Assembly (NCBI GenBank): GCA_030424595.1
Contig: JAUHWG010000030.1
Location: forward strand, 1 to 64,000
Direction of reading: 5' to 3'
DNA: 64,000 bases
Source of the DNA: Polyangia bacterium
GTDB taxonomy: Bacteria > Myxococcota_A > Polyangia > Nannocystales > Nannocystaceae
Shown here: in pieces, positions 27,109-34,610 of the stretch
How the letters are laid out: each line of letters opens with the position of its first letter
Numbering within the stretch: position 1 is the stretch's first letter
Position numbers and translations under genes: made by a program
The notes under the pieces: model-generated
Told to the model about the DNA's origin: nothing
The model's input: the letters and a program-made list of their open reading frames with translations, nothing else
Database searches by the model: none

Positions 27109-27784
27109 GGTCTTGGTTCTCTTTCTGATGGTTCTGATGGTTCTGATGGTTCTGATGGTTCTGATGGTTCTGACCGTTCTGGTCATTCGGGGCGAAGAGG
27201 AGCTCGATGTAGCGGAGCAGGTGATCGACCATCGCCTCGGCGATGCTCACGTCGCCGCTCGCCTTGGCGAGGATGAACGCGCCCTGCAGGACCGCCTGGG
27301 TGTGGAGCGCGAGGCTCTCGGCGCTGAGCCGCGAGTCGACCCCGCGGGCGGACATCGCCGCGGCGATGTCCGCCTCCAAGGTCGCCGCGTGGCCGAAGAT
27401 CGACGCCCTGCAGGCGTCGCGGATCGCCGGCGCCGAGGCGTACACCTCCTGCACCATCGTCCCGGCCAGGCAGGTGTACTCGGCGAGCTCGCCGGCGAGC
27501 AGCTCCCGGCGAAAGCGGACGTAGCCGACGAAGCGATCGAGCGGATCGGCGTGGTCGTGGTAGGGCGAGCGCTCGAAGAGGCCCGCGGTCATCGCCGACC
27601 AGTGCTCCGCCGCGGCGACGCCGAGGGCCTCCTTGCTGCGAAAGTGGTGGAAGAAGGCGCCCTTCGTGACGCCCGCCTCGCGGCAGAGCTCGTCGACGGT
27701 CGTCGCCGCGAACCCCTTGGTCCGCACGACCGCCAGGGCGGCGTCGAGCAGCTTGGTCCGGGCCTGGCCTGTACGTCTCGCCAT
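27092..27784 (-). CDS. TetR/AcrR-family repressor, operon leader
   Basis: The 230-residue protein from ATG 27784 (MARRTGQARTKLLDAAL) has the TetR helix-turn-helix (GFAATTVDELCREAGVTKGA, then FFHHFRSKEAL) and a helical ligand domain. Upstream in-frame ATGs at 27805 and 27832 fall inside the promoter and are rejected. The promoter carries a palindrome between the -35 and -10 boxes, which predicts autorepression of the whole operon. The C-terminus ends with five NHQ repeats from a 9-bp tandem array, outside the normal family end. The three downstream genes encode AHSA1, VOC and DUF1428 proteins. Confidence 0.93.
   Translation of the reverse strand: MARRTGQARTKLLDAALAVVRTKGFAATTVDELCREAGVTKGAFFHHFRSKEALGVAAAEHWSAMTAGLFERSPYHDHADPLDRFVGYVRFRRELLAGELAEYTCLAGTMVQEVYASAPAIRDACRASIFGHAATLEADIAAAMSARGVDSRLSAESLALHTQAVLQGAFILAKASGDVSIAEAMVDHLLRYIELLFAPNDQNGQNHQNHQNHQNHQNHQKENQDHEPTL
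27123..27176 (-). repeat. 9-bp in-frame tandem repeat at the TetR C-terminus
   Basis: At least five units of TGATGGTTC (plus-strand sense) encode NHQ repeats at the end of TetR. The array lies just upstream of the SRPBCC start codon and its ribosome site, so slippage would change both the TetR tail and the distance between overlapping genes only in codon multiples. Confidence 0.9.
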
Positions 27785-27803
27785 CGGGTTCGTTTTCGCG
27801 CCC

Positions 27804-27832
27804 ATAAATACCAACTGGTTGGTATGTGTCAA
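27804..27832 (-). promoter_or_regulatory. TetR promoter with operator in the spacer
   Basis: On the minus strand, TTGACA (27832-27827) and ATTTAT (27809-27804) are separated by exactly 17 bp. The spacer contains ATACCAAC-NN-GTTGGTAT (27808-27825), an 18-bp palindrome typical of TetR-family operators. The expected transcript begins near 27797, just before ATG 27784. Confidence 0.85.
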
Positions 27833-28164
27833 GCGCGAAATTGATCTCGCTTTCGAGGATCCGCGGCGGTCATCCTGGCTGCGTCATCACCCTTCGTCAT
27901 CGCCGACGATCACGTCGGCCAGCTCGTGCGGTGGCACGATCGTCTGCGAGGAGCTCTCCTGTCTCCCCGACGGCCTGAGCAGCCCGCCCCGGCCTACGCC
28001 CCACAACCCTAAGTGTCGTCCTCCGAGAACGCGCACGGACATCGCCTCGGACCATGAACAACCAAGACACCCGCTCGGGGGGCCACCTGGCGGACGAGGG
28101 TTCTGCGGTGCGAATGCCCTGTGATGCGTCCCCATGTAGTCTGCGGGCGCTGTAGTCTGGGGGC
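27833..28164. repeat. intergenic region with a fragment of dispersed repeat B
   Basis: No gene is supported. Positions about 27980-28070 carry the end block of dispersed repeat B (GGCCTACGCC..ACAACCCTA, CTCCGAGAACGCGCACGGAC) in the same orientation as the copy at 29180-29440. The paralogous lipoprotein gene that follows is therefore flanked by repeat B on both sides. Confidence 0.7.
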
Positions 28165-29076
28165 ATGGTCTCATCGCGCCGACCCCTCATGTGGCTCTTG
28201 GGGTTCGGCCTCGTCATCCCCGGCTGCCCTGGGGCGTCTTCGGACGCGACCAGCTCAACGTCTGCGACGACGACTATGACCACTGCCTCGAAGACGACAG
28301 CGGGGACGACAGCGGGGACGACAGCGGGGACGACAGCGGGGACGACAGCGGAGAATTCCGGGGAGGGGTCATCGACGAGCGATGATACTGAGGGATGCAG
28401 CTTCCTCCAATGCCCGCATGACTTTCAGAGTGACATGGAGTGCAGCATTTTTGCCCAAGACTGCCCTGCCGGTCAAAAGTGCATGCCGTACTCCAAGCAT
28501 GGCGGCTCAGCATGGGATGCTTCGAAGTGCTCGGATGTGGCGATAAACCCGGACCTCCCAGGTGAGTCCTGTGAGGCTCTTGGAGGCGCCGTGAGCGGTC
28601 ACGACACTTGCTCGGAGGGGGCCATGTGTTGGGATGTCGAGAGTGAGACGAACATCGGTGTTTGCGCCCTGTTCTGCGAGGAGCCTTGGACGTTCGACTG
28701 TCCTTATGGCTACGGATGCCTCATAAATGGCGATCTTACGATCGCGGTGTGCTTGCCAAACTGCGACCCCCTGAAGAATGACTGCCCTCGCGGTGAGACT
28801 TGTACGCCCGGCTCCCTCCTCTTCGAGTGCTTTCTGGGGGAGGGCGTGGGGGAGCACGGGGGGGAGTGCGAGATCTCCGGCGACTGCTCATACCTCGCCT
28901 GCGTTGACAAGGAGCATGTGCCTGGGTGCGCTGGCGAAAGATGCTGCACTCCATGGTGCGACCTCAACGAAGCCGCTATGTGCCCCGGTGAAGGGCAGAC
29001 CTGCATCCCTTGGTTTGACGAGGACGACACCATCACTGGACTAGAGCACCTCGGACACTGTGGTATCCAGGGGTGA
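28165..29076 (+). CDS. Cys-rich lipoprotein with Thr linker (paralogue of 24754-25650)
   Basis: The 303-residue protein starts MVSSRRPLMWLLGFGLVIPG with lipobox IPGC and a linker containing four TAGT repeats from a 12-bp tandem array. The Cys pattern parallels the paralogue: CPAGQKC, DTCSEGAMCWD, CPYGYGCL, CPRGETC, CCTPWCD and CIPWFDED, ending HCGIQG. The predicted location is the outer membrane or cell surface, tethered by lipid. It lies in inverted orientation to its paralogue. No catalytic motif is visible, and the function is unknown. Confidence 0.85.
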   Translation: MVSSRRPLMWLLGFGLVIPGCPGASSDATSSTSATTTMTTASKTTAGTTAGTTAGTTAGTTAENSGEGSSTSDDTEGCSFLQCPHDFQSDMECSIFAQDCPAGQKCMPYSKHGGSAWDASKCSDVAINPDLPGESCEALGGAVSGHDTCSEGAMCWDVESETNIGVCALFCEEPWTFDCPYGYGCLINGDLTIAVCLPNCDPLKNDCPRGETCTPGSLLFECFLGEGVGEHGGECEISGDCSYLACVDKEHVPGCAGERCCTPWCDLNEAAMCPGEGQTCIPWFDEDDTITGLEHLGHCGIQG

Positions 29077-29179
29077 GTCCTGCAGAAACGCTCAGCCCAC
29101 GTCCGCCGGTTCACTCCCAGCGGCCTAGATGTCTGTCTATGGCCCACAACGCAGAGAGGCGGCACATCTCTCAAACGAG

Positions 29180-29440
29180 CAGCCCCACGGAAACGCCTCA
29201 GCCCACCTCCGCCGGCTCACTCCCAACGGCCTGGAGGACGCGCCGATGGGTCGGGGGAGGAGGGCCCCGCGAATGAGTCTAGGACGTGTATCGACCACCC
29301 CGAGAGGGGTGTTCGATGCACGCTTCCGACCTGTCTGAAAGAGTGGGGCCCTCCTCCCCCGGCCTACGCCACAGCCTCCGCCTCACAACCCTACGCGTCG
29401 CGCTCCGAGAACGCGCACGGACATCGCCTCAGCCCACAAA
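29180..29440 (-). repeat. dispersed repeat B, copy 3 (inverted)
   Basis: Reverse complement of copies 1 and 2, with the landmarks CCTCAGCCCACCTCCGCCGG, GAATGAGTCTAGGACGTG, GACCTGTCTGAAAGAGTGGG and CACAACCCTACGCG. The internal hairpin region differs (CCCCGAGAGGGGTGTTCGAT), so the stem is kept while the loop changed. It fills the 413-bp gap between the lipoprotein gene and ubiE. Confidence 0.85.
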
Positions 29441-29489
29441 CGACCAAAAAACCCGGCAATCGCCCGCTCCGAGGATCGAGACCCGCTCG

Positions 29490-30275
29490 CTACGGCACAC
29501 GCCCGAGGAAGAGCACCACCGCGCCGAAGGTCATCGGTCGGGCCTCGACCTCGGCAAGGCCCGCCTCGCGCATCATCGCCGTGAACTCGGCGGCGGGCGG
29601 GAAGGCGGCGATCGAGTCCTGGAGGTAGCGGTACTCGCGGGAGCCGGAGAGGATCGCCCCGAGGCGGGGGACGACGTGGCGGACGTGGGTCCGCGCGGCG
29701 CGGCCGAGGAGGCCGCTGTCGCGGGGCTCGGCGAGCTCGAGGATCGCCACCAGGCCCCCGGGGCGGGTGACGCGGGTGAGCTCGGCGAGGCCGAGGGCGC
29801 GGTCCTTGAAGTTGCGGATGCCGAAGGAGACACAGGCCGCGTCAAAGCGATCGTCGGCGAAGGGCAGGGAGAGGCCGTCGGCGATCTCGAGGGTGATCCG
29901 ACCGTCGAGACCGGCGCCGCGGACCTTCTTCCGCCCGCGCTCGAGCATCCCTGCGCTCGGATCGACGCCGACGATCCGGAGCGAGGGCGCCTGGGCGGCG
30001 ATGGTCAGGGCGACGTCGGCGGTGCCGGTGGCGACGTCGAGCACCTCGCCGCCGGTCGGGGTGACCTCGGTGATCGCCCGGGCGAGGGCCCGTCGCCAGC
30101 GGACGTCGAGCCCCATGCTCATGACCCGGTTGAGCATGTCGTAGCGCGCGGCGATCCCGTCGAACATCGCCCCGCTGCCGAGGTCACGGCCTTCGCCTCG
30201 ATCGGTCTCCGGCGCGACGCTGGGCTCGTTGCTCTCGTTGCTCTCATTCATCGGTGGGTTCATCGGTGGACTCAT
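29490..30275 (-). CDS. ubiE: demethylmenaquinone methyltransferase
   Basis: The 261-residue SAM-dependent methyltransferase has AMFDGIAARYDMLNRVMSMG, the SAM loop VLDVATGTADVAL, VDPSAGMLERGRKK, and FDAACVSFGIRNFKDRALGL with RPGGLVAILEL, the full UbiE/MenG signature. It C-methylates demethylmenaquinone, the last step of menaquinone synthesis, which fits the adjacent men genes. The first about 20 residues (MNP/NES repeats) are extra relative to the family. They come from a short tandem repeat, so the true start may be one of several ATGs (30275, 30263 or 30248). It is also called menG. Confidence 0.95.
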   Translation of the reverse strand: MSPPMNPPMNESNESNEPSVAPETDRGEGRDLGSGAMFDGIAARYDMLNRVMSMGLDVRWRRALARAITEVTPTGGEVLDVATGTADVALTIAAQAPSLRIVGVDPSAGMLERGRKKVRGAGLDGRITLEIADGLSLPFADDRFDAACVSFGIRNFKDRALGLAELTRVTRPGGLVAILELAEPRDSGLLGRAARTHVRHVVPRLGAILSGSREYRYLQDSIAAFPPAAEFTAMMREAGLAEVEARPMTFGAVVLFLGRVP

Positions 30276-32562
30276 AGGTGGATCCTTCGGTCACGTCGGG
30301 CTTGGTGAGGGTCTTCGTGGCGGTCGTCGGTGTCGCACGCACCCGTGTCGGAGCGGGCGCGGGCGCGGTGTCGTCGTGGGGCTGGACGCTGGGCCCTTGC
30401 TTGGTCCCCGTCCTTGGGCCAAGGTCGCGAGGATGCTCGATCCCCACCCCCACGTCGTCCGCTTCTCCGAGGTCGACGCCGCCGGTGTCGCCTTTTTTAG
30501 CCGCTTCTTCGAGTGGTGCCACCAGGCCTGGGAGGATGTCCTCGCCGGCGCCCTCGGGCCGTGGTTTGCGGCGATGAAGGCCGCGGGTTGGGGGTTGCCG
30601 ATGGTCCACGCCGAGGCTGACTTTCGCCGGCCGGTGCGGCTCGGGGATCGCCTGCAGCTTGTGATCGACCGGGTCGTCCTCGTCCGCGGGGAGCGGGGGG
30701 GGCGGCTTCGGGTCGTCTTCGCGGTCCGCGGCGCCGATGATGTTCTTCACGCCCGGGTCGAGCATGAGCACGCGTTTATCGACCTGGCGAGCTTCCGTCC
30801 GCGCGGTGCGCCGCCGGTCTTCATCGACCAGCTGCGGGCCTTGGGGATCGAGCTCGAGGTCGAGGGTGGCGACGACCCGGGCTCGGATTGACCCGCGGCT
30901 AGAGGCGCTGATCTTGCCCGCCGCGGTGGTCGGGATGGCGCGGAGGAGGGCCCAGCGGCGCGGACGGTCGTAGCGGTGGAGGAGGCCCGCGGCGAAGGCG
31001 GCCAGGCCAATCCCGGGAGTTGCGTCGGGAGTTGCGTCGAGCGTTGCGTCGGGAGTTGCGTCGGGAGCTGAGTCGGGAGTTGCGTCGGACTCGTCGAGGG
31101 GGGCGATGGCGGCGACGAGCTGCTCGCCGAGGCCCGGGTGAGGGACGCCGAAGACCAGCGCCTGGGCGACGGCGGGGTGGCGGAGGAGGATCCGCTCGAC
31201 GGCGGCGGGGTCGATGTTGCGGCCGCCGCTGATCACCAGGCGGTCGGCCCTGCCGAAGATCCGAACCTGTCCCTTAGGGCTGACCTCGCCGCGATCCTGG
31301 GTGAGGTACGGGGCCGCATCGCCGAGCTGCGGGCCGTAGACGCGGAGGCGAGCGCTGGCTGGATCCTGCTCGACGGCGGCGAAGGGGAGCGGCGGGCCGA
31401 CGAGTCCATCGTCTCCGCGCCGCGGCGTCGCCGGTGAGCGGGTCGCGATCTGAGCCGCGCTCTCGGTCATCCCCCAGGTCGGGCAGACGACGGCGCCGAG
31501 CGCCTCGGCGGCGACGATGTCGGCCTCGTCCGCCGCGGCGCCGCCGAGGAGGATCCAGCGCAGGCTCGCGGGGAAGCGCCTGCCTCGTCGCTCCTGGGTG
31601 AGGCGGCGGAGCATCGCCGGGACGAGCGAGAGCTGGGTGATGGTGCCGCGGTCGATCGCGCGGCCTATCGCCGCCGGAGAGAAGCCGAGCCCGAGGTCGA
31701 GGGTCGTCTGACACCAGGCCGTGCGGAGGACGATCGCGAGGCCGCCGATGTGCCACGGAGGGAGGCAGGCGTGCCAGCAGTCGGCGAGATCGTGGCCGAG
31801 GTGAAGGGCACCGCCGACGGTCGCGAAGAGGAGCTGGGCGGTGGTCAGCGGGACCGGCTTGGGGTCGCCGGTCGATCCCGAGGTGAAGAGCAGGGCTCGC
31901 TCCTCGGCGAGGCCCCAGGGGCGGGCAGAGATGGCCCTTGGGCGCTGCGCGGGGTCGAGCGTCCGGGCCTCGATCACCTCGCCGCGGAGGTGAAGGGTGG
32001 AGTCAGGGCGCAGCACATCATCGCCCAGCCGGGGATCGAGGCGCTCGACGTCGATGACGAGGGTCCGCTGCGCCGCGGAGGTGCGGGCGCGGAGGGTCTC
32101 AGGCGGCGCGTTCGGGTCGAGGGGGACGACGCTCGCGCCGAGCCAGCCGATCGCGTGGAGGGCGATGACCCAGGCGGCGCTGCGGCGGCCGAGGAGGGCG
32201 ACGCGGTGTCCCGGCTGGATCCCGGCGTCGCTGAGGCGGGCGGCGAGGGCCGCGACCGCGTCGCGGAGCTGGGCGGCGTCCAGCGGTCGGCCGACGACGC
32301 CGTCGGGGCCGCGGACGCGGAGGGCGAGGTGCACAGGACGGGCGCGGGCGAAGGCCGCGAGCGGGTGGGGGACCGCGCCGCCGAGCCACGCTTCGGGGTC
32401 TTGGTCCTGGCCTCGGACGTGGTCGAGATGCTGGTAGTCGTTCCGATCTTGTTCTTGGGCTTGGTCTTGGGCTTGGGCTTGGTCTTGGTCTGGATCGAGC
32501 TCTCGGCCTCGGTCGAGGCCGAGCTCGACGTCGAGCTCGTGGGGCGGTCGAGCGGCGCTCAT
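30244..32562 (-). CDS. menE: o-succinylbenzoate-CoA ligase, with abnormal C-terminal read-through
   Basis: The start ATG at 32562 overlaps the menC stop (ATGA). The adenylating-enzyme core is clear: LLFTSGSTGDPKPVPL, a CPTWGMTESAAQ motif, DRGEVSPKGQVRIFGRADR, LVISGGRNIDP and PTTAAGKIS near residue 555. It activates OSB to OSB-CoA. Three oddities appear. The first about 60 residues are Asp/Gln-rich low complexity. A 12-bp array adds TPDA repeats near residue 500. After GKIS, where MenE proteins end, the frame continues about 215 residues without a recognisable domain, antisense to a thioesterase gene, and ends inside ubiE. I believe the catalytic gene ends near 30890, and the rest is read-through or the result of a lost stop. 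Confidence 0.88.
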   Translation of the reverse strand: MSAARPPHELDVELGLDRGRELDPDQDQAQAQDQAQEQDRNDYQHLDHVRGQDQDPEAWLGGAVPHPLAAFARARPVHLALRVRGPDGVVGRPLDAAQLRDAVAALAARLSDAGIQPGHRVALLGRRSAAWVIALHAIGWLGASVVPLDPNAPPETLRARTSAAQRTLVIDVERLDPRLGDDVLRPDSTLHLRGEVIEARTLDPAQRPRAISARPWGLAEERALLFTSGSTGDPKPVPLTTAQLLFATVGGALHLGHDLADCWHACLPPWHIGGLAIVLRTAWCQTTLDLGLGFSPAAIGRAIDRGTITQLSLVPAMLRRLTQERRGRRFPASLRWILLGGAAADEADIVAAEALGAVVCPTWGMTESAAQIATRSPATPRRGDDGLVGPPLPFAAVEQDPASARLRVYGPQLGDAAPYLTQDRGEVSPKGQVRIFGRADRLVISGGRNIDPAAVERILLRHPAVAQALVFGVPHPGLGEQLVAAIAPLDESDATPDSAPDATPDATLDATPDATPGIGLAAFAAGLLHRYDRPRRWALLRAIPTTAAGKISASSRGSIRARVVATLDLELDPQGPQLVDEDRRRTARTEARQVDKRVLMLDPGVKNIIGAADREDDPKPPPPLPADEDDPVDHKLQAIPEPHRPAKVSLGVDHRQPPTRGLHRRKPRPEGAGEDILPGLVAPLEEAAKKGDTGGVDLGEADDVGVGIEHPRDLGPRTGTKQGPSVQPHDDTAPAPAPTRVRATPTTATKTLTKPDVTEGSTYESTDEPTDE
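30433..30891 (+). CDS. 4HBT hot-dog thioesterase, probable DHNA-CoA hydrolase
   Basis: The 152-residue protein from ATG 30433 has VRFSEVDAAGVAFFSRFFEW, which contains the catalytic Asp of the YbgC/FcbC type, then EDVLAG, LPMVHAEADFRRPVRLGDRL, and VRGADDVLHARVEHEHAFID, a complete hot-dog fold. In cyanobacteria and plants the same subgroup hydrolyses 1,4-dihydroxy-2-naphthoyl-CoA between MenB and MenA. The location inside the men cluster supports that role. It is encoded entirely antisense to the 3' extension of menE. Domain conservation is far stronger here than in the opposite frame, so I take this as the real gene. Confidence 0.82.
   Translation: MLDPHPHVVRFSEVDAAGVAFFSRFFEWCHQAWEDVLAGALGPWFAAMKAAGWGLPMVHAEADFRRPVRLGDRLQLVIDRVVLVRGERGGRLRVVFAVRGADDVLHARVEHEHAFIDLASFRPRGAPPVFIDQLRALGIELEVEGGDDPGSD
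31011..31092 (-). repeat. 12-bp in-frame tandem repeat in menE
   Basis: About six 12-bp units (GTTGCGTCGGGA on the plus strand, with variants) encode TPDA/TPDS repeats within the C-terminal lobe of MenE, between LDESDA and GIGLAAFAAG. The insertion lies on a surface loop position and keeps the frame. Confidence 0.85.
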
Positions 32563-33674
32563 CGGTGGGCTCCGATCGTCAGCGACAGGCGGGCTGCGTC
32601 GCTGGGGAGCGCTGCGGAGAGGCCGAGCCCCGCGGCTCGCGGAAGATCGATCGTCGGCGCCTCCGCCCGCAGCCACGGGGGCAGGGGGGCGCCGCTGCGG
32701 GCTGTGATCCCGACTGCGAGCTCGGGTCGGATCGCGAAGGCGAGGTGAGCGGCCGCGGCGGTGCCGATCGCCCCCTCGAGGGCGCTGGTGATCACGACCT
32801 GGAGGCCCCGCGCGCGGGCCTCGCGGACGCGGCGAAGCGCAGCGAAGAGGCCGCCGACGAAGGCTGGCTTGATCACGACGATCTGCGCCGCGGCGACCTC
32901 GAGGTGGGCGCGCCAGGCGAGCTCGTCGACTGCGGACTCGTCGACGGCGAGGCGGAGGCCGGGCCTCGCGAGGTCGCGCCAGGCGGCCGCCTCCAGCCCG
33001 GCGATCGGCTCCTCGACATACTCGGGCGAGAGGGCGGCGAGCCCCGCCAAGAGCGGCGCTGCATCCCCGGCCGGGATCGATCCGTTGCAGTCGATCCGCA
33101 GGCGCAGAGGTTCGCTGGACTCGCTGGACTCGCCGGACTCGCCGGACTCGCCGAGCGCTTGGCCGAGCGCTTGGCTGAGCGCTTGAAGATCGCGAAGCGA
33201 GCCCGGCCATGGCCCGCGCGCCTTGACCTTGAAGGTCGAAAAGCCGAGCTCCCGCAGGGCCGTGATCCGCTCGGTCCCGGCGCCCGCGTAGACCAACGCG
33301 TTGCGGGAGAGGCGAGCGGCGGGCTCGCCCAGCAGCTCCGCGACCGGCACCTCCGCGGCCTGGCCGAGGAGGTCGAGGAGGGCGCTCTCGACCGCGAAGC
33401 GCAGCGGGCTCGGCAGCGGATCGCCGTCGGTGGCACGCAGCTCAGCGCTCAGCGCTGCGGCGTCCTCGACCGAGCGCAGTGAGCGACCGACGAGCGCGCT
33501 CGGGAGGTATGTCGACGCGCTCACGAGCTCCGCGAGGGGCCGGCTAAACCCTGGGCGGGCGACCGCCTCGCCCCAGCCGACGCGCAGGCGATCGTCGACG
33601 ATCCGGAGGAGGAGCTCGTCGCCGCTGGGATCCGGGAGGAGGTCGACGCTCCGCAGGGCGAGTGAGGCCGTCAT
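32559..33674 (-). CDS. menC: o-succinylbenzoate synthase
   Basis: The 371-residue enolase-superfamily enzyme has FKVKARG with the catalytic lysine, IDCNG, YVEEPI and VDES for Mg2+ binding, and VIKPAFVGG with the second lysine. It dehydrates SHCHC to o-succinylbenzoate. The segment LGQALGQALGESGESGESSESSE between KVKARG and the first metal ligand is a repeat expansion from 9-bp and 12-bp units at about 33110-33185, absent from typical MenC. It begins 3 bp after menA and overlaps menE by 4 bp. Confidence 0.94.
   Translation of the reverse strand: MTASLALRSVDLLPDPSGDELLLRIVDDRLRVGWGEAVARPGFSRPLAELVSASTYLPSALVGRSLRSVEDAAALSAELRATDGDPLPSPLRFAVESALLDLLGQAAEVPVAELLGEPAARLSRNALVYAGAGTERITALRELGFSTFKVKARGPWPGSLRDLQALSQALGQALGESGESGESSESSEPLRLRIDCNGSIPAGDAAPLLAGLAALSPEYVEEPIAGLEAAAWRDLARPGLRLAVDESAVDELAWRAHLEVAAAQIVVIKPAFVGGLFAALRRVREARARGLQVVITSALEGAIGTAAAAHLAFAIRPELAVGITARSGAPLPPWLRAEAPTIDLPRAAGLGLSAALPSDAARLSLTIGAHR
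33110..33185 (-). repeat. 9-bp and 12-bp in-frame tandem repeats in menC
   Basis: Plus-strand units TCGCTGGAC / TCGCCGGAC (9 bp, about four) are followed by GCGCTTGGCCGA-type units (12 bp, about three). They encode ESGESSES and QALGQALS runs in a loop of MenC. Confidence 0.85.
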
Positions 33675-33677
33675 CGC

Positions 33678-34610
33678 TCAGCCGCCGAAGAGCGCCTGCC
33701 ATGCCGCCCGGAGGAGCGCCTCGACCCCGAGGCCTGCGCTGATGAGGGCGCCGTAGCGGGCGAGGAGCTTGGCGGTCGCGCCGAGGCAAGGGCCGAGCGC
33801 CGCGCCCTCGCGGGACATCACGCTGTCGTGGACCTTCCGCGCTGTCGGGAGCGAGAGGAGGCCGAGGAGCACGCCCGGGTGCCCCGCGAGCGTCGCCGGC
33901 AGGAGGGCGAGGTAGGCGACGGCGAGGCAGAGCGTGTACTCGAGGCGGGCGACCCCCGTGCCGAAGCGGACCGCCAGCGTTCGCTTGCCCGCGGCGCTGT
34001 CGCTTCGATGATCGCGGAGGTTGTTGACCGCGAGGATCGCCGTCGACAGGAGGCCGACGCCGAGCCCGAGCCACCAGGCGGCGGCGCAGGTGTGGAGCGC
34101 CTGGACGTAGTAGGTGCCGACGACCGCGGCGAAGCCGAAGAAGAGGAGGACGAAGAGATCGCCGAGGCCGACGTAGGCGAGGGGCTTGGGGCCGCCGGTG
34201 TAGCTGTAGCCGGCGGCGACGCTGGCGAGGCCGAGGGCGAGGATCGGCAGGCCGCCGCGGGCGACCAGGTAGACGCCGATCACGACCGCGGCTAGGAAGA
34301 CCCCGATCGCGGCGCGGCGCACCGTCTCCGGCGCGACCCAGCCCTCGGCGGTCGCCCGCTTGGGGCCGACCCGGTCGGGACCGTCGGCGCCGCGGACATA
34401 GTCCTCGTAGTCGTTGTGGATGTTGGTCCCGATCTGGAGGGCGAGGGCGCCGGCGAGGGCGAAGATGGCCGCCCAGGGGTGAAAGGCCCCGTCGGCGACC
34501 GCAAGCGCGGTGCCGACGAGCACCGGCGCAGCGCCGGCCGCGAGGGTCCGCGGGCGGATCGCCTGCCACCAGATCGATGCGCGTCCAGGGGTCGGCTCTG
34601 TCATCGCCAT
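33678..34610 (-). CDS. menA: 1,4-dihydroxy-2-naphthoate polyprenyltransferase
   Basis: The 310-residue UbiA-superfamily membrane protein has IWWQAIRPRTLAAG at the start, the first Asp-rich motif as NIHNDYEDYVRGADGPDRVG, the second as AVNNLRDHRSDSAAGKRTL, and eight or nine hydrophobic segments. It prenylates DHNA to demethylmenaquinone. Its start region overlaps the menD stop; an ATG at 34604 (MTEPT) that overlaps the TGA by 4 bp is an equally good start. It is the third gene of menF-D-A-C-E. Confidence 0.96.
   Translation of the reverse strand: MAMTEPTPGRASIWWQAIRPRTLAAGAAPVLVGTALAVADGAFHPWAAIFALAGALALQIGTNIHNDYEDYVRGADGPDRVGPKRATAEGWVAPETVRRAAIGVFLAAVVIGVYLVARGGLPILALGLASVAAGYSYTGGPKPLAYVGLGDLFVLLFFGFAAVVGTYYVQALHTCAAAWWLGLGVGLLSTAILAVNNLRDHRSDSAAGKRTLAVRFGTGVARLEYTLCLAVAYLALLPATLAGHPGVLLGLLSLPTARKVHDSVMSREGAALGPCLGATAKLLARYGALISAGLGVEALLRAAWQALFGG

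Noticed and set aside
32563..33210. 216-residue upstream extension of menE
   Set aside because: It lies antiparallel in frame within menC coding sequence, and the ATG at 32562 overlapping the menC stop is the natural start.
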